Source: an uncultured Bacteroides sp. (GTDB lineage: Bacteria > Bacteroidota > Bacteroidia > Chitinophagales > Chitinophagaceae). Taken from it: DNA of 64,000 nt. Shown here piece by piece: positions 7,418 through 15,330 of this stretch. Position numbers and translations under genes: made by a program. The stretch spans positions 1-64,000 of the forward strand of contig CABHOP010000052.1 of the NCBI GenBank assembly GCA_902168085.1, read 5' to 3'. The number at the start of each line of letters is the position of its first letter. Position 1 is the stretch's first letter. Under the pieces are notes generated by a model. The model was not told the DNA's origin, did not search any database, and worked only from the letters and a program-made list of their open reading frames with translations.

Positions 7418-8793
7418 TTTTTGAAGAGCCTGAATATGTCAAGGCCATTGGCGTATACCATAAGTGCCAGTAGTAATACAAGGCCCACTGTAGTGGCATA
7501 TTCCATCACCTTATCATTCACCTTACGGCCCGATATCATTTCGAACAGCAGGAAGATAACATAACCGCCATCCAGGCCGGGCACAGGCAGCAGGTTCATC
7601 ACCGCCAGTATGATGGATACAAAGGCTGTCAGCATCAGGAAGTCCTGCCAGTCAAACACCGGTGAGAACATTTTACCGAAGCTCACGATACCACCTACAC
7701 TTTCAGATGCTTTGACTTCTTTAGATGTAAAAATGAGTTTCAGTTGACGCCAGTAGTTGCCTATCTGGTCGAAGGTATAAGTAAAGCCTTTACCCACAGC
7801 TTCTATCGCGTTGTACTTTATCTTATCGTACGCAAAGAAGGCAGCAGGGCCTGAAGGGGCAAAGCCTAATATCTTTGTTTCGGGCACCTTACCAGCCAGT
7901 TGCAGTTGCTCACCATTGCGTATCACACCAAGTGCAATAGGCTGATTGGCAGAAGCACGTTTTATTTTTTCAAACTCATCGTAAAAGAATACAGACTGGC
8001 CATTTACGCTGATGATGCTATCGCCTGCTTTCAGGCCCATTTTACCCGCTTCCGATTTGTCTGACACATCGGCTATCACAACAGGTACGCGTGGCTGTAT
8101 AAAAGTATTGCGCTGTGCTTTAATGATTTTACGCACCGTACCTTCCGGTATCGGTACTGTTACGGGCTGGCCATTCCTGTTTACAGTTATAGACTTCGCC
8201 TCGTTGAATATCATTTCCGGCACTATCTTATTGAACCTCGTTACTTGTTTGCCATCTACTGCCAGTACCATATCGCCATTGCGCAGGCCAATGCTCTCGC
8301 CTACGCTATCTACCATTATACCATACTTCGCATTCTGCACCGGCAAATACTCTTCGCCCCACACACCAAATATCAATGCATAAATACCTATGGCTACCAG
8401 CACATTCATGATGATACCACCCAGCATGATGAAAAGCCTTTGCCACGGTTTTTTAGAGCGATATTCCCAGTCTTGCGGTGGCAGTTTCATGGCTTCTTTA
8501 TCCATGCTCTCATCTACCATACCGGCTATCTTTACATAGCCACCAAGTGGAAACCAGCCCAACCCATATTCGGTATCACCCTTCTTCTTTTTGAACAAAG
8601 AGAAATTGAGCAAGCCGGGGAAAGGAAACAAAAAATCGAAGAACAGGTAAAACTTCTCTACCCTTGTTTTAAAGAGGCGGGCAAAGAAGTAATGGCCAAA
8701 CTCATGAAGTAATATAAGCAGTGATAAGGCAGCGAGTAACTGGAGCGCCTGAACAAGGCCACCAGACATCAATAATAGACTATTTAAAAGCAT
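7414..8793 (-). CDS. rseP: RseP-like site-2 zinc metalloprotease
   Basis: 459 residues. HEFGH at residues 30-34 in the first membrane helix is the zinc site, and LDGG near residue 400 supplies the third ligand. Further membrane helices lie around residues 120-145, 385-405 and 430-450. Two PDZ domains occupy roughly residues 155-330 (GLRNGDMVLAVDG and GLKAGDSIISVNG). The family cleaves transmembrane anti-sigma factors or signal-peptide remnants within the inner membrane. It follows dxr by 19 bases on the same strand, a gene pairing common in bacteria, and is presumably cotranscribed with it. Confidence 0.95.
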   Translation of the reverse strand: MLLNSLLLMSGGLVQALQLLAALSLLILLHEFGHYFFARLFKTRVEKFYLFFDFLFPFPGLLNFSLFKKKKGDTEYGLGWFPLGGYVKIAGMVDESMDKEAMKLPPQDWEYRSKKPWQRLFIMLGGIIMNVLVAIGIYALIFGVWGEEYLPVQNAKYGIMVDSVGESIGLRNGDMVLAVDGKQVTRFNKIVPEMIFNEAKSITVNRNGQPVTVPIPEGTVRKIIKAQRNTFIQPRVPVVIADVSDKSEAGKMGLKAGDSIISVNGQSVFFYDEFEKIKRASANQPIALGVIRNGEQLQLAGKVPETKILGFAPSGPAAFFAYDKIKYNAIEAVGKGFTYTFDQIGNYWRQLKLIFTSKEVKASESVGGIVSFGKMFSPVFDWQDFLMLTAFVSIILAVMNLLPVPGLDGGYVIFLLFEMISGRKVNDKVMEYATTVGLVLLLALMVYANGLDIFRLFKN

Positions 8794-8812
8794 GATATCG
8801 CAAAAATAATAT

Positions 8813-9979
8813 TTAGTGTGATAGTTGGCTATGTTTTACATGTTCGGCAGCATACATACGTGCATCCTTGTCCGACTGGCGATAGTCTTCCAGCGTAGGA
8901 TGCTCTATGAAAGTTACCTGTTCCATCACTTTTTCAATGATCTCACTCATTTCTATAAAGCTCACCCTGTTTTGCAGGAAGGAGTTTACCACCAGTTCAT
9001 TGGCAGCATTCATCACACAAGGCGTGTTACCCCCTTTAAACATAGCATCTTTAGCCAGTGCCAGGTTTCGGAAGGTTTTATAATCGGGCGCTTCAAAGGT
9101 CAGCTTGCTGAAATCTTTAAAGTCGAAGCGTTTGAAATCGTTCTGCAGCCTTTGCGGGAAGGCAAGGGCATACTGTATAGGCAGCTTCATATCGGGCAGG
9201 CCCATCTGTGCTTTTACAGAGCCATCTGCAAACTGCACCAGCGAGTGGATAATAGATTGGGGATGTACCACCACCTCAATCTGCTCATTCTGCAAACCGA
9301 AAAGCCATTTTGCTTCTATCATCTCTAAGCCCTTGTTCATAAGGGTTGCACTATCTATGGTTATCTTAGCACCCATGGTCCAGTTAGGGTGTTGCAGCGC
9401 ATGGCTGGCTTTCACATTTACCAGGTAGTTGGGCTTCCGACCCAGGAAAGGGCCACCCGAAGCTGTCAGTATCACCTTTTCTATCTTACGGATATCCTCG
9501 CCCACCAGGCATTGAAAGATGGCGGAATGTTCGCTATCTACCGGTATGATGCCTGCACCTTTTTCGGCAGCGGCCTGCATTACCAGCTCGCCCGCTACTA
9601 CCAGTGTTTCTTTATTGGCCAATGCTACGCGCTTGCCTGCCTGTACGGCGGCCAGTGTAGACTCCAGCCCTGCGATACCAACTATCGCAGCCAGCACTGT
9701 ATCTACCGTTTCCCACTGCACTACATCATTCAGCGCAGCAGTACCCGAAAACACTTTTACCGGCAGGGAAGACAATGCTTCCTTTACCGTACTATATTTT
9801 GTTTCATCGGTAACCACTACGGCATTAGGATGAAACTGCCTTGCCTGCGCTATCAGCAGCTCGGCATTGCTATGTGCGCTCAATATCTCTACCTGGAACA
9901 GTTCTGGATGCGCAGCCACTACTTCCAGTGCCTGTGTACCGATAGAACCTGTAGAACCCAGTATTGCCAATCTCGTCAT
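8813..9979 (-). CDS. dxr: 1-deoxy-D-xylulose 5-phosphate reductoisomerase
   Basis: 388 residues, the usual length. NADPH-binding GSTGSIG at residues 8-14; the metal and substrate region includes VDSEHSAIFQC and LTASGGPF; HPNWTMGAKITIDSATLMNKGLE and the C-terminal MNAANE segment are characteristic. It converts DXP to 2-C-methyl-D-erythritol 4-phosphate, the committed step of the non-mevalonate isoprenoid pathway, in the cytosol. First gene of a two-gene unit with rseP; a TACCTTTG promoter element lies about 50 bases upstream. Confidence 0.97.
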   Translation of the reverse strand: MTRLAILGSTGSIGTQALEVVAAHPELFQVEILSAHSNAELLIAQARQFHPNAVVVTDETKYSTVKEALSSLPVKVFSGTAALNDVVQWETVDTVLAAIVGIAGLESTLAAVQAGKRVALANKETLVVAGELVMQAAAEKGAGIIPVDSEHSAIFQCLVGEDIRKIEKVILTASGGPFLGRKPNYLVNVKASHALQHPNWTMGAKITIDSATLMNKGLEMIEAKWLFGLQNEQIEVVVHPQSIIHSLVQFADGSVKAQMGLPDMKLPIQYALAFPQRLQNDFKRFDFKDFSKLTFEAPDYKTFRNLALAKDAMFKGGNTPCVMNAANELVVNSFLQNRVSFIEMSEIIEKVMEQVTFIEHPTLEDYRQSDKDARMYAAEHVKHSQLSH

Positions 9980-10027
9980 TCGTAATCTTATATTATAGTT
10001 TAGTACAGATATAGCTTTTCAGCGCCC

Positions 10028-10035
10028 CAAAGGTA
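10028..10035 (-). promoter_or_regulatory. Probable -7 promoter element of dxr-rseP
   Basis: The minus strand reads TACCTTTG, an exact TAnnTTTG match, 49 bases before the dxr start codon. No convincing -33 TTTG is visible. Confidence 0.5.
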
Positions 10036-10157
10036 ACTTAAACCCTTCACGGTTAGACGCATTAGAAAAGTATTTATTGTAGTTGCCAAAGCTAACTTGT
10101 ATATGCTTTAAATTAGCACAGCCAAAAGCTTTTTCAATAAATCTTAACAACACTGCC

Positions 10158-10817
10158 ATGCTTCAAAAAGCAACTTTAGATTTCCTTTCCAGCCTGGAAA
10201 AGAACAACAATAAGAACTGGTTTGATGCCAACCGCGAAGCCTATGAGGCTGCGAAGGCAGATTTTGAAATATTTGTAGCCCATATACACGGGAAGCTATC
10301 TAAGAGTGAGCCTAAAATGGCCGATCAGAAGCCCAAAGACTCCATTTTCAGGATATTTCGGGATGTGCGCTTCTCTAAAGACAAAACGCCGTACAAACCC
10401 CATTTTAGCGCCTACTTCAGCCGCGGCGGCAGAAAAGCACCGGATGCGGGCTATTACGTGCACATACAGCCGGGGGGCAAAAGCTTTGTAGCAGGTGGGC
10501 TGTGGATGCCGGAAGGCCCACTGCTGAAAAGTGCCCGACAGGAGATAGACTACAACTTCAAGGAGTTTCAAGGCATACTGAACAAGGCATCTTTCAAAAA
10601 GCTGTACCCTAAGCTGGAAGGGGAACAACTGAAAACCCTGCCCCAAGGCTATACTGCAGATAACCCTGCCATTGAATTTTTGAAAATGAAAAGCTTCATT
10701 GCCAGTGCAAAGCTTACTGACAAAGAGATAGCATCGAAAGACGCTGAAGCCGTAATACTGGAGCGGTTTACCGCTATGAAGCCTTTAGTAGAATTTCTTA
10801 ATAGAGCGTTGGATTAA
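10158..10817 (+). CDS. DUF2461 / TIGR02453 family protein
   Basis: 219 residues. The sequence matches the DUF2461 family, including NWFDANREAYEAAKADFE near the start and the conserved FRIFRDVRFSKDKTPYKPHF block at about residues 63-82. No enzymatic activity is established for the family. The open frame extends upstream to a TTG at 10083, but the ATG at 10158 begins the conserved part (MLQKATLDFL) and was chosen. No signal peptide. It ends two bases from the convergent small gene. Confidence 0.88.
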   Translation: MLQKATLDFLSSLEKNNNKNWFDANREAYEAAKADFEIFVAHIHGKLSKSEPKMADQKPKDSIFRIFRDVRFSKDKTPYKPHFSAYFSRGGRKAPDAGYYVHIQPGGKSFVAGGLWMPEGPLLKSARQEIDYNFKEFQGILNKASFKKLYPKLEGEQLKTLPQGYTADNPAIEFLKMKSFIASAKLTDKEIASKDAEAVILERFTAMKPLVEFLNRALD

Positions 10818-10819
10818 AG

Positions 10820-11059
10820 TTAGTTACGGAATACAAGAAATTCAAAGGGGCGGTTCGAAGGGACTGCCTTTTTCTTTCTGCCCCTTGCCGATTTTTTGCC
10901 GGGACGGTACACATCCATCGTTTCCGATGCATGTACTACCTGTTCGTCGTTATCCACTTTGTTCACGATGCTGATGAGCTCGTCTACCTTCTGCTCAAAA
11001 TCGGCGTGCCAGTGCTGGGCCACCTTCGTTGTTACTAATAGCTCTCTAGAGGTTTTCAT
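10820..11059 (-). CDS. Small basic conserved-looking hypothetical protein
   Basis: 79 residues from the ATG at 11059 (MKTSRELLVTTKVAQHW). The first half is helical and acidic (FEQKVDELISIVNKVDNDEQ). The second half has a very basic patch, KKSARGRKKKAV, and ends SNRPFEFLVFRN. I do not recognise a family. A longer frame back to 11131 would add a Phe-rich stretch not typical of a start, and AAAGGTGC before 11059 can serve as a ribosome site. The basic patch could bind nucleic acid, but nothing in the context tests this. Confidence 0.65.
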   Translation of the reverse strand: MKTSRELLVTTKVAQHWHADFEQKVDELISIVNKVDNDEQVVHASETMDVYRPGKKSARGRKKKAVPSNRPFEFLVFRN

Positions 11060-11180
11060 AAAGCACCTTTTAGGGTGATGAAAAATTATCTTTAGAAAAA
11101 TAAAGAAAAAAAACGTGAGGTGGAATAGCAATAAACCAAATATGAATATTTCAACCTGCTTTTATAAACTATTGAAAACG

Positions 11181-11199
11181 TATTGTTTTTAAAACAATA
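11181..11199. repeat. 9-bp perfect palindrome in a 436-base gap
   Basis: TATTGTTTT-T-AAAACAATA is a perfect inverted repeat with one central base. It lies in the AT-rich gap 11060-11495 between the small basic protein gene and the end of hflX. The rest of the gap shows no convincing gene; a plus-strand frame from 11298 runs into the hflX end and lacks any family resemblance. The palindrome could be an operator for the small gene 122 bases downstream on the minus strand. Confidence 0.5.
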
Positions 11200-11495
11200 G
11201 TAATATAATCATAATACATCCGGCACCATTTGTTTCTTTTTGTTTCCGGAAAATGGGAGATACAAAAGAGCGTTTTATAAGTGATTGACTGATAATTTTG
11301 AAGGAATACTACATTTCCATAATTGTTGTGTTTTGTTGTGTTTTTCATTCATATTATTTCTTCCGATTTCAAAAACAGGCAACAGAAGTTGCAACATGTA
11401 GTTTTCGGGGCATAACAGTATCATCATCCATTTTTAACCGAATCTTAATCCGCCCGAAATGGTGTCAAAGAGCTATAATAGCAAATATACAACAA

Positions 11496-12683
11496 TTAAT
11501 AGAACTGTGTAAGGTATGGGTAGCGCTGTGCGTATAGTTCCTTTACCTTATCAAGTATCGTTTGTCTTAACTGGTCGAGATTGCGGCGCTCAGTGGCAGA
11601 GATAAAAACACAGTTGTAATGCGTTTCATGGTCCCAACGCGATTTGAGCTGCCTCAGCAGGTCTTCTTTTACTTCAGGGTCCAACCATTCATCAAACACA
11701 TGCTTTTCATACAGGTCCATCTTATTGAAGATGGTGAGTATCGGCTTATCGAAAGCGCCAATATCCTGCAAGGTTTTATTTACCACGCCCATCTGGTCTT
11801 CATAGGCCGGGTGCGAAATATCTACTACGTGCAGCAGGCAATCGGCCTCACGCACCTCATCCAGCGTGCTTTTAAAACTTTCTACCAGGTGGTGGGGCAG
11901 CTTGCGGATGAAACCTACCGTATCGCTCAGTAAGAAAGGTGTTTGCTCATACACCACCTTACGGGTAGTGGTATCGAGCGTGGCAAACAGCTTGTTCTCT
12001 GCAAATACATCCGATTTGCTAAGGGTAGTCATCAGCGTGCTTTTACCTACGTTGGTATACCCTACCAATGCTACACGTATATAGGTGCCGCGCTCCTGTC
12101 GTTGCGTGGCAGCCTGCTTGTCTATTTCAGCCAGGCGCTTGCGTAGCAGCGATATTTTGTCTTTTACCAAACGGCGGTCGGTTTCTATTTCCGTTTCACC
12201 GGGACCGCGGGACCCGATACCACCACCCTGGCGCTCCAGGTGTTTCCACATACCACGCAGGCGGGGCAGTATGTACTGGTACTGTGCCAGTTCTACCTGC
12301 ACCTTGGCCTGCGCCGTTTTTGCACGGCGGGCAAAAATATCCAGTATCAAGTCACTACGGTCGATGGTTTTGACACCTACTACATCTGATATATTACCTA
12401 TCTGCGAGCCGGTCAGCTCATCATCGAATATGACAAGATTAATACCTTTTGACTGCACATAGTCGCGTATTTCCTCCAGCTTACCCTTTCCCACAAATGT
12501 TTTACTATCGGGGTGCGGCAGCTTTTGTATAAAGGTTTTAGTGGTTTGGGCACCTGCAGTTTCTGCAAGAAATGCCAGTTCTGACAAATACTCCTTCGTT
12601 TGGGTCTCTGTTTGGTTTTTATGTACCAGGCCCACCAATACGGCACGTTCTTCGTTCTGTATTATGTTCTTATTCTCAATCAT
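11496..12683 (-). CDS. hflX: Ribosome-associated GTPase HflX
   Basis: 395 residues from the ATG at 12683, which begins the normal HflX N-terminus; a longer frame to 12734 is judged spurious. The N-terminal nucleotide-binding subdomain holds DELTGSQIGNISD, followed by the Gly-rich GGGIGSRGPGETEIETDRR linker (residues ~152-171). The G domain has G1 GYTNVGKS at 208-215, the DTVGF G3 motif and NKMD G4. HflX splits stalled or stressed 70S ribosomes and acts in the cytosol. Single-gene unit with its own TATTTTTG promoter element upstream. Confidence 0.96.
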   Translation of the reverse strand: MIENKNIIQNEERAVLVGLVHKNQTETQTKEYLSELAFLAETAGAQTTKTFIQKLPHPDSKTFVGKGKLEEIRDYVQSKGINLVIFDDELTGSQIGNISDVVGVKTIDRSDLILDIFARRAKTAQAKVQVELAQYQYILPRLRGMWKHLERQGGGIGSRGPGETEIETDRRLVKDKISLLRKRLAEIDKQAATQRQERGTYIRVALVGYTNVGKSTLMTTLSKSDVFAENKLFATLDTTTRKVVYEQTPFLLSDTVGFIRKLPHHLVESFKSTLDEVREADCLLHVVDISHPAYEDQMGVVNKTLQDIGAFDKPILTIFNKMDLYEKHVFDEWLDPEVKEDLLRQLKSRWDHETHYNCVFISATERRNLDQLRQTILDKVKELYAQRYPYLTQFY

Positions 12684-12731
12684 GCTTAGCGATAAAAAAA
12701 CCACCCCTTTTCTATGAGATGGTTCATTATG

Positions 12732-12739
12732 CAAAAATA
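12732..12739 (-). promoter_or_regulatory. Probable -7 promoter element of hflX
   Basis: The minus strand reads TATTTTTG, matching TAnnTTTG, 49 bases before the hflX ATG. No good -33 element at the expected spacing. Confidence 0.45.
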
Positions 12740-12760
12740 CAATATTCGCAGCAATCAGGC

Positions 12761-13894
12761 TCAGATAAGCCTTTCCTGCTCGCGCAGCCAGCGCTCCGGT
12801 ATATCGCCATTGCTGGCCAGTATATAATCGTTGTAAGAGCAGGGCACATAAGCCTTATTAGGCAGGCGCATCCACCAGCGGTTGGTTCGTTTGCTTTTCA
12901 GGAATATGGTATCATTATCTGTAAATGCTACGTTGAAGATGATAAACTCTTCGTGCTCCGTCAGTTCTGCCTCGTTCTTGCGCACCTGGTAGCCATCTAC
13001 AAAATACCATATCATCTGCGCCAGCAGGCGTGCCGTCATTTTATTGGTATCATGTGCAGGATCGTACCCATACAAGCCGAACGAAGTAAGATGGGTACCC
13101 ATACCGGCATAGCGGGTAAGGATACAGGCCTCATCGCCCGTGAAACCATTGGGTGAACCGTTTATATTAACCGGTGCATCGCTGTAGCGGATAGCTGAAA
13201 TATCGAAACTGAACAGATTACTATTACGCAGTACCGGCTCCACATCTTCAAAATGTTCGCGCACCTTGCCCAGCCTGAAGAAGTCGAAACGTAGTTTATC
13301 GAGCGTTTCCAGCATCCTGGGATGGGTATAATAGCTCTGGAAGCCTACGTGGTTGTAGTGTGTAATAAAATTGGGCTGCGCCGTCAACATTTCCATCAGA
13401 AAACTGCGGGAAGTAAGTGCCTCGGTCTCATCAAGGTCTACCAGCATATCGGCCACCGTAGCATGTATCATCTTTTGAGACCTGCGGAAGGCCTCGTATT
13501 GCTGCATGGTAAGATCGTGCGAACCACCCAGCACAATCACCGTTTTGCCGGCTTGCTGCAGCTCATGCAGCACCGTGCGCAAAGCGGCGCGGGTATCGGC
13601 AATAGTGGCACCTTCACGGATATTACCTGCATCTGTTATTTTAACAGCCGGATGCCAGGAGTATAGCTTATATAATTCTTCGCGGATAGCATCAGGGCCA
13701 CTGCTATAGCCAAGGCTTTCATCTTCACCGCGTTGTTCGCCACAACCTATAATCACAATTTCGGCATCATCCCAGTCCAGTATATCCTGGGTAGCGTATT
13801 GGAGATTGGCACCCCACTGCAGGGGTTGGTAAATATGTGTTCCTTTTGTTTCGATAAAATGTTTGGAGGCAAAAAAATGACTGAGGTCTTGCAT
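12761..13894 (-). CDS. Ureohydrolase-fold protein (arginase / formimidoylglutamase family), atypical metal site
   Basis: 377 residues. VIIGCGEQRGEDESLGY near residue 50 and VLGGSHDLT near residue 121 place it in the arginase/agmatinase/formimidoylglutamase superfamily. The other two metal motifs differ from the canonical forms: DxHxD is replaced by DMLVD near residue 145, and SxDxDxxDP by SFDISAIRYSDAP, so the second-motif His and one Asp are missing. I recall similar deviations in Bacteroidota proteins annotated formimidoylglutamase. Hydrolysis of a guanidino or formimino compound is therefore uncertain. Monocistronic between hflX and ftsX; TACTTTAG on the minus strand just upstream resembles a -7 element. 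Confidence 0.8.
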   Translation of the reverse strand: MQDLSHFFASKHFIETKGTHIYQPLQWGANLQYATQDILDWDDAEIVIIGCGEQRGEDESLGYSSGPDAIREELYKLYSWHPAVKITDAGNIREGATIADTRAALRTVLHELQQAGKTVIVLGGSHDLTMQQYEAFRRSQKMIHATVADMLVDLDETEALTSRSFLMEMLTAQPNFITHYNHVGFQSYYTHPRMLETLDKLRFDFFRLGKVREHFEDVEPVLRNSNLFSFDISAIRYSDAPVNINGSPNGFTGDEACILTRYAGMGTHLTSFGLYGYDPAHDTNKMTARLLAQMIWYFVDGYQVRKNEAELTEHEEFIIFNVAFTDNDTIFLKSKRTNRWWMRLPNKAYVPCSYNDYILASNGDIPERWLREQERLI

Positions 13895-14073
13895 ATGTGT
13901 TGTTATCGGCGGCTAAAGTAAAAATTCCCTGCCTTCTTTTTGCATCACTATATACGTGCTACACTGCAGACCTGTATAAAAGGCATTGGAACTATATAAC
14001 GGCGAGTCATAATAAAAATTGTTAAATACCACTGAAATGAGGACGCGGATAGGCATTTACGGTGCTATTTTTC

Positions 14074-14081
14074 TATTTTTG
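14074..14081 (+). promoter_or_regulatory. Probable -7 promoter element of ftsX
   Basis: TATTTTTG matches TAnnTTTG and lies 18 bases before the ATG, giving a very short leader that still includes AGGAAG. Confidence 0.45.
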
Positions 14082-14098
14082 GCCGATAAGCAGGAAGC

Positions 14099-14956
14099 AT
14101 GGCAAACGGAACTAAAGCAAAACCATCTTATGTATATGCCATTATCGGCATATCCCTTGTGCTTTTTTTACTGGGCACCCTGGGATGGCTGGTAATAAAC
14201 GGGCGCACACTCAGCAGGGCATTTAAAGAAGACCTGCAGGTAACGGTGATACTGCACGACAATACCCGTGACGAGATGACCAAAAAACTGCAAACGGTGT
14301 TATCGCAACAACCGTTTGTAAAATCGGCAACGATAGAAACGAAAGAAGATGCTGCGAAAAAATTCTTTGCCGAAGGGGGTGAAGACTTTACAGAACTGCT
14401 GGACTTTAACCCGTTGTATTCATCTATACTGCTGAACCTGCATTCGGAATATGTAAACAAGGATAGCCTGGAGCGTGTGAAGCAATTCATCATGCAAAGC
14501 AATATTGTGCGCGAGGTGGATTATTCCAAGCAAGTAGTGGACAACCTGAATGCCAACTTTCGCAGGATAGGCATCATATTAGGTTCTATATCGCTGGTAC
14601 TATTTATAGTAGTGGTGATACTGATAGATAATACCGTACGCCTGGCTATGTTCAGCAACCGTTTCCTGATAAAGACGATGCAGATGGTGGGTGCTACACG
14701 CCAATTCATATCGCGCCCGTTTGATAAACGTGCAGCACTGAACGGCGTTATCAGTGGTGCTATATCTGTTGCGGGCTTGTGGATCGTTATATCATTTGCA
14801 GAGGCCCAATTGCCGGCACTAAAAGCATTGCATGCACCGGCCCTGTTGGTAATATTGATGCTGGGTATGCTGGTGATGGGGGTCATCATATCGGTAGTGA
14901 GTACACACCGCTCTGTAGTGAAATATTTAAAAATGCACGTAGACGACCTTTATTAA
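14099..14956 (+). CDS. ftsX: FtsX-like cell-division permease
   Basis: 285 residues with the FtsX topology: membrane helix at about residues 15-35, a ~120-residue periplasmic domain (begins FKEDLQVTVILHDNT), then three helices near residues 160-180, 215-240 and 250-275. The LFIVVVILIDNTVRLAMFSNR and KTMQMVGATRQFI segments are typical of the permease domain. With the ATPase FtsE it transmits signals to peptidoglycan hydrolases at the septum; no ftsE is in the window. An AGGAAG ribosome site precedes the ATG. The DUF3098 gene follows by 23 bases. Confidence 0.93.
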   Translation: MANGTKAKPSYVYAIIGISLVLFLLGTLGWLVINGRTLSRAFKEDLQVTVILHDNTRDEMTKKLQTVLSQQPFVKSATIETKEDAAKKFFAEGGEDFTELLDFNPLYSSILLNLHSEYVNKDSLERVKQFIMQSNIVREVDYSKQVVDNLNANFRRIGIILGSISLVLFIVVVILIDNTVRLAMFSNRFLIKTMQMVGATRQFISRPFDKRAALNGVISGAISVAGLWIVISFAEAQLPALKALHAPALLVILMLGMLVMGVIISVVSTHRSVVKYLKMHVDDLY

Positions 14957-14979
14957 TTTCTTTTTATAATATTGCAATC

Positions 14980-15252
14980 ATGGCAACAACCAAAACGAAT
15001 AAAGACTTAACACCTAAAGGCAATCAAACCTTTTTGTTTGACAAGAGTAACTATATGTGGATGATAGGTGGTGTGATGCTGATATTGCTGGGCTTCATAC
15101 TGATGGCTGGCGGTAAGAGCGAAGACCCTAACAAGTTTGATTACGAAGCCATCTACAGTGCACGCCGTATAACAGTAGCCCCGCTGATGATATTGATAGG
15201 CTTTGCGGTGGAAATATATGCCATCATGAAAAAGCCTGCTAACGCAGCATAA
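14980..15252 (+). CDS. DUF3098 small membrane protein
   Basis: 90 residues from the ATG at 14980. It contains FLFDKSNYMWMIGGVMLILLGFILMAGG, with a first membrane helix at about residues 26-43, and a second helix at about residues 65-84 (VAPLMILIGFAVEIYAIM). This is the DUF3098 family of Bacteroidota, typically downstream of ftsX as here. Function unknown; the constant ftsX link suggests a role in division or envelope growth. Confidence 0.9.
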   Translation: MATTKTNKDLTPKGNQTFLFDKSNYMWMIGGVMLILLGFILMAGGKSEDPNKFDYEAIYSARRITVAPLMILIGFAVEIYAIMKKPANAA

Positions 15253-15276
15253 TAACGCTTAAAAATACATTCAATA

Positions 15277-15306
15277 AAAAATGCCGTTCAGTGAACGGCA
15301 TTTTCA
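15277..15306. terminator. Bidirectional terminator closing the ftsX unit and the polysaccharide operon
   Basis: AAAAATGCCGTTCAGTGAACGGCATTTTC forms an inverted repeat with an A-run on the left and T-run on the right. It ends the ftsX-DUF3098 transcript and, from the other side, lies 24 bases after the last gene of the minus-strand polysaccharide cluster. Confidence 0.88.
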
Positions 15307-15330
15307 TTTTCAATATGTTCGCGAACAACG

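Noticed and set aside
9389-9985. 198-codon plus-strand frame
   Set aside because: Antisense to dxr, low-complexity Cys/Tyr-rich translation, no family resemblance.
10083-10157. N-terminal extension of the DUF2461 protein
   Set aside because: Starts at TTG and adds 25 residues not matching the family; the ATG at 10158 begins the conserved domain.
11298-11537. 79-codon plus-strand frame in the gap before hflX
   Set aside because: Overlaps the hflX 3' end, Cys/Ile/Phe-rich, no ribosome site or homology that I can recognise.
12572-13156. 194-codon plus-strand frame
   Set aside because: Antisense to hflX and the ureohydrolase homologue; no start context or domain.
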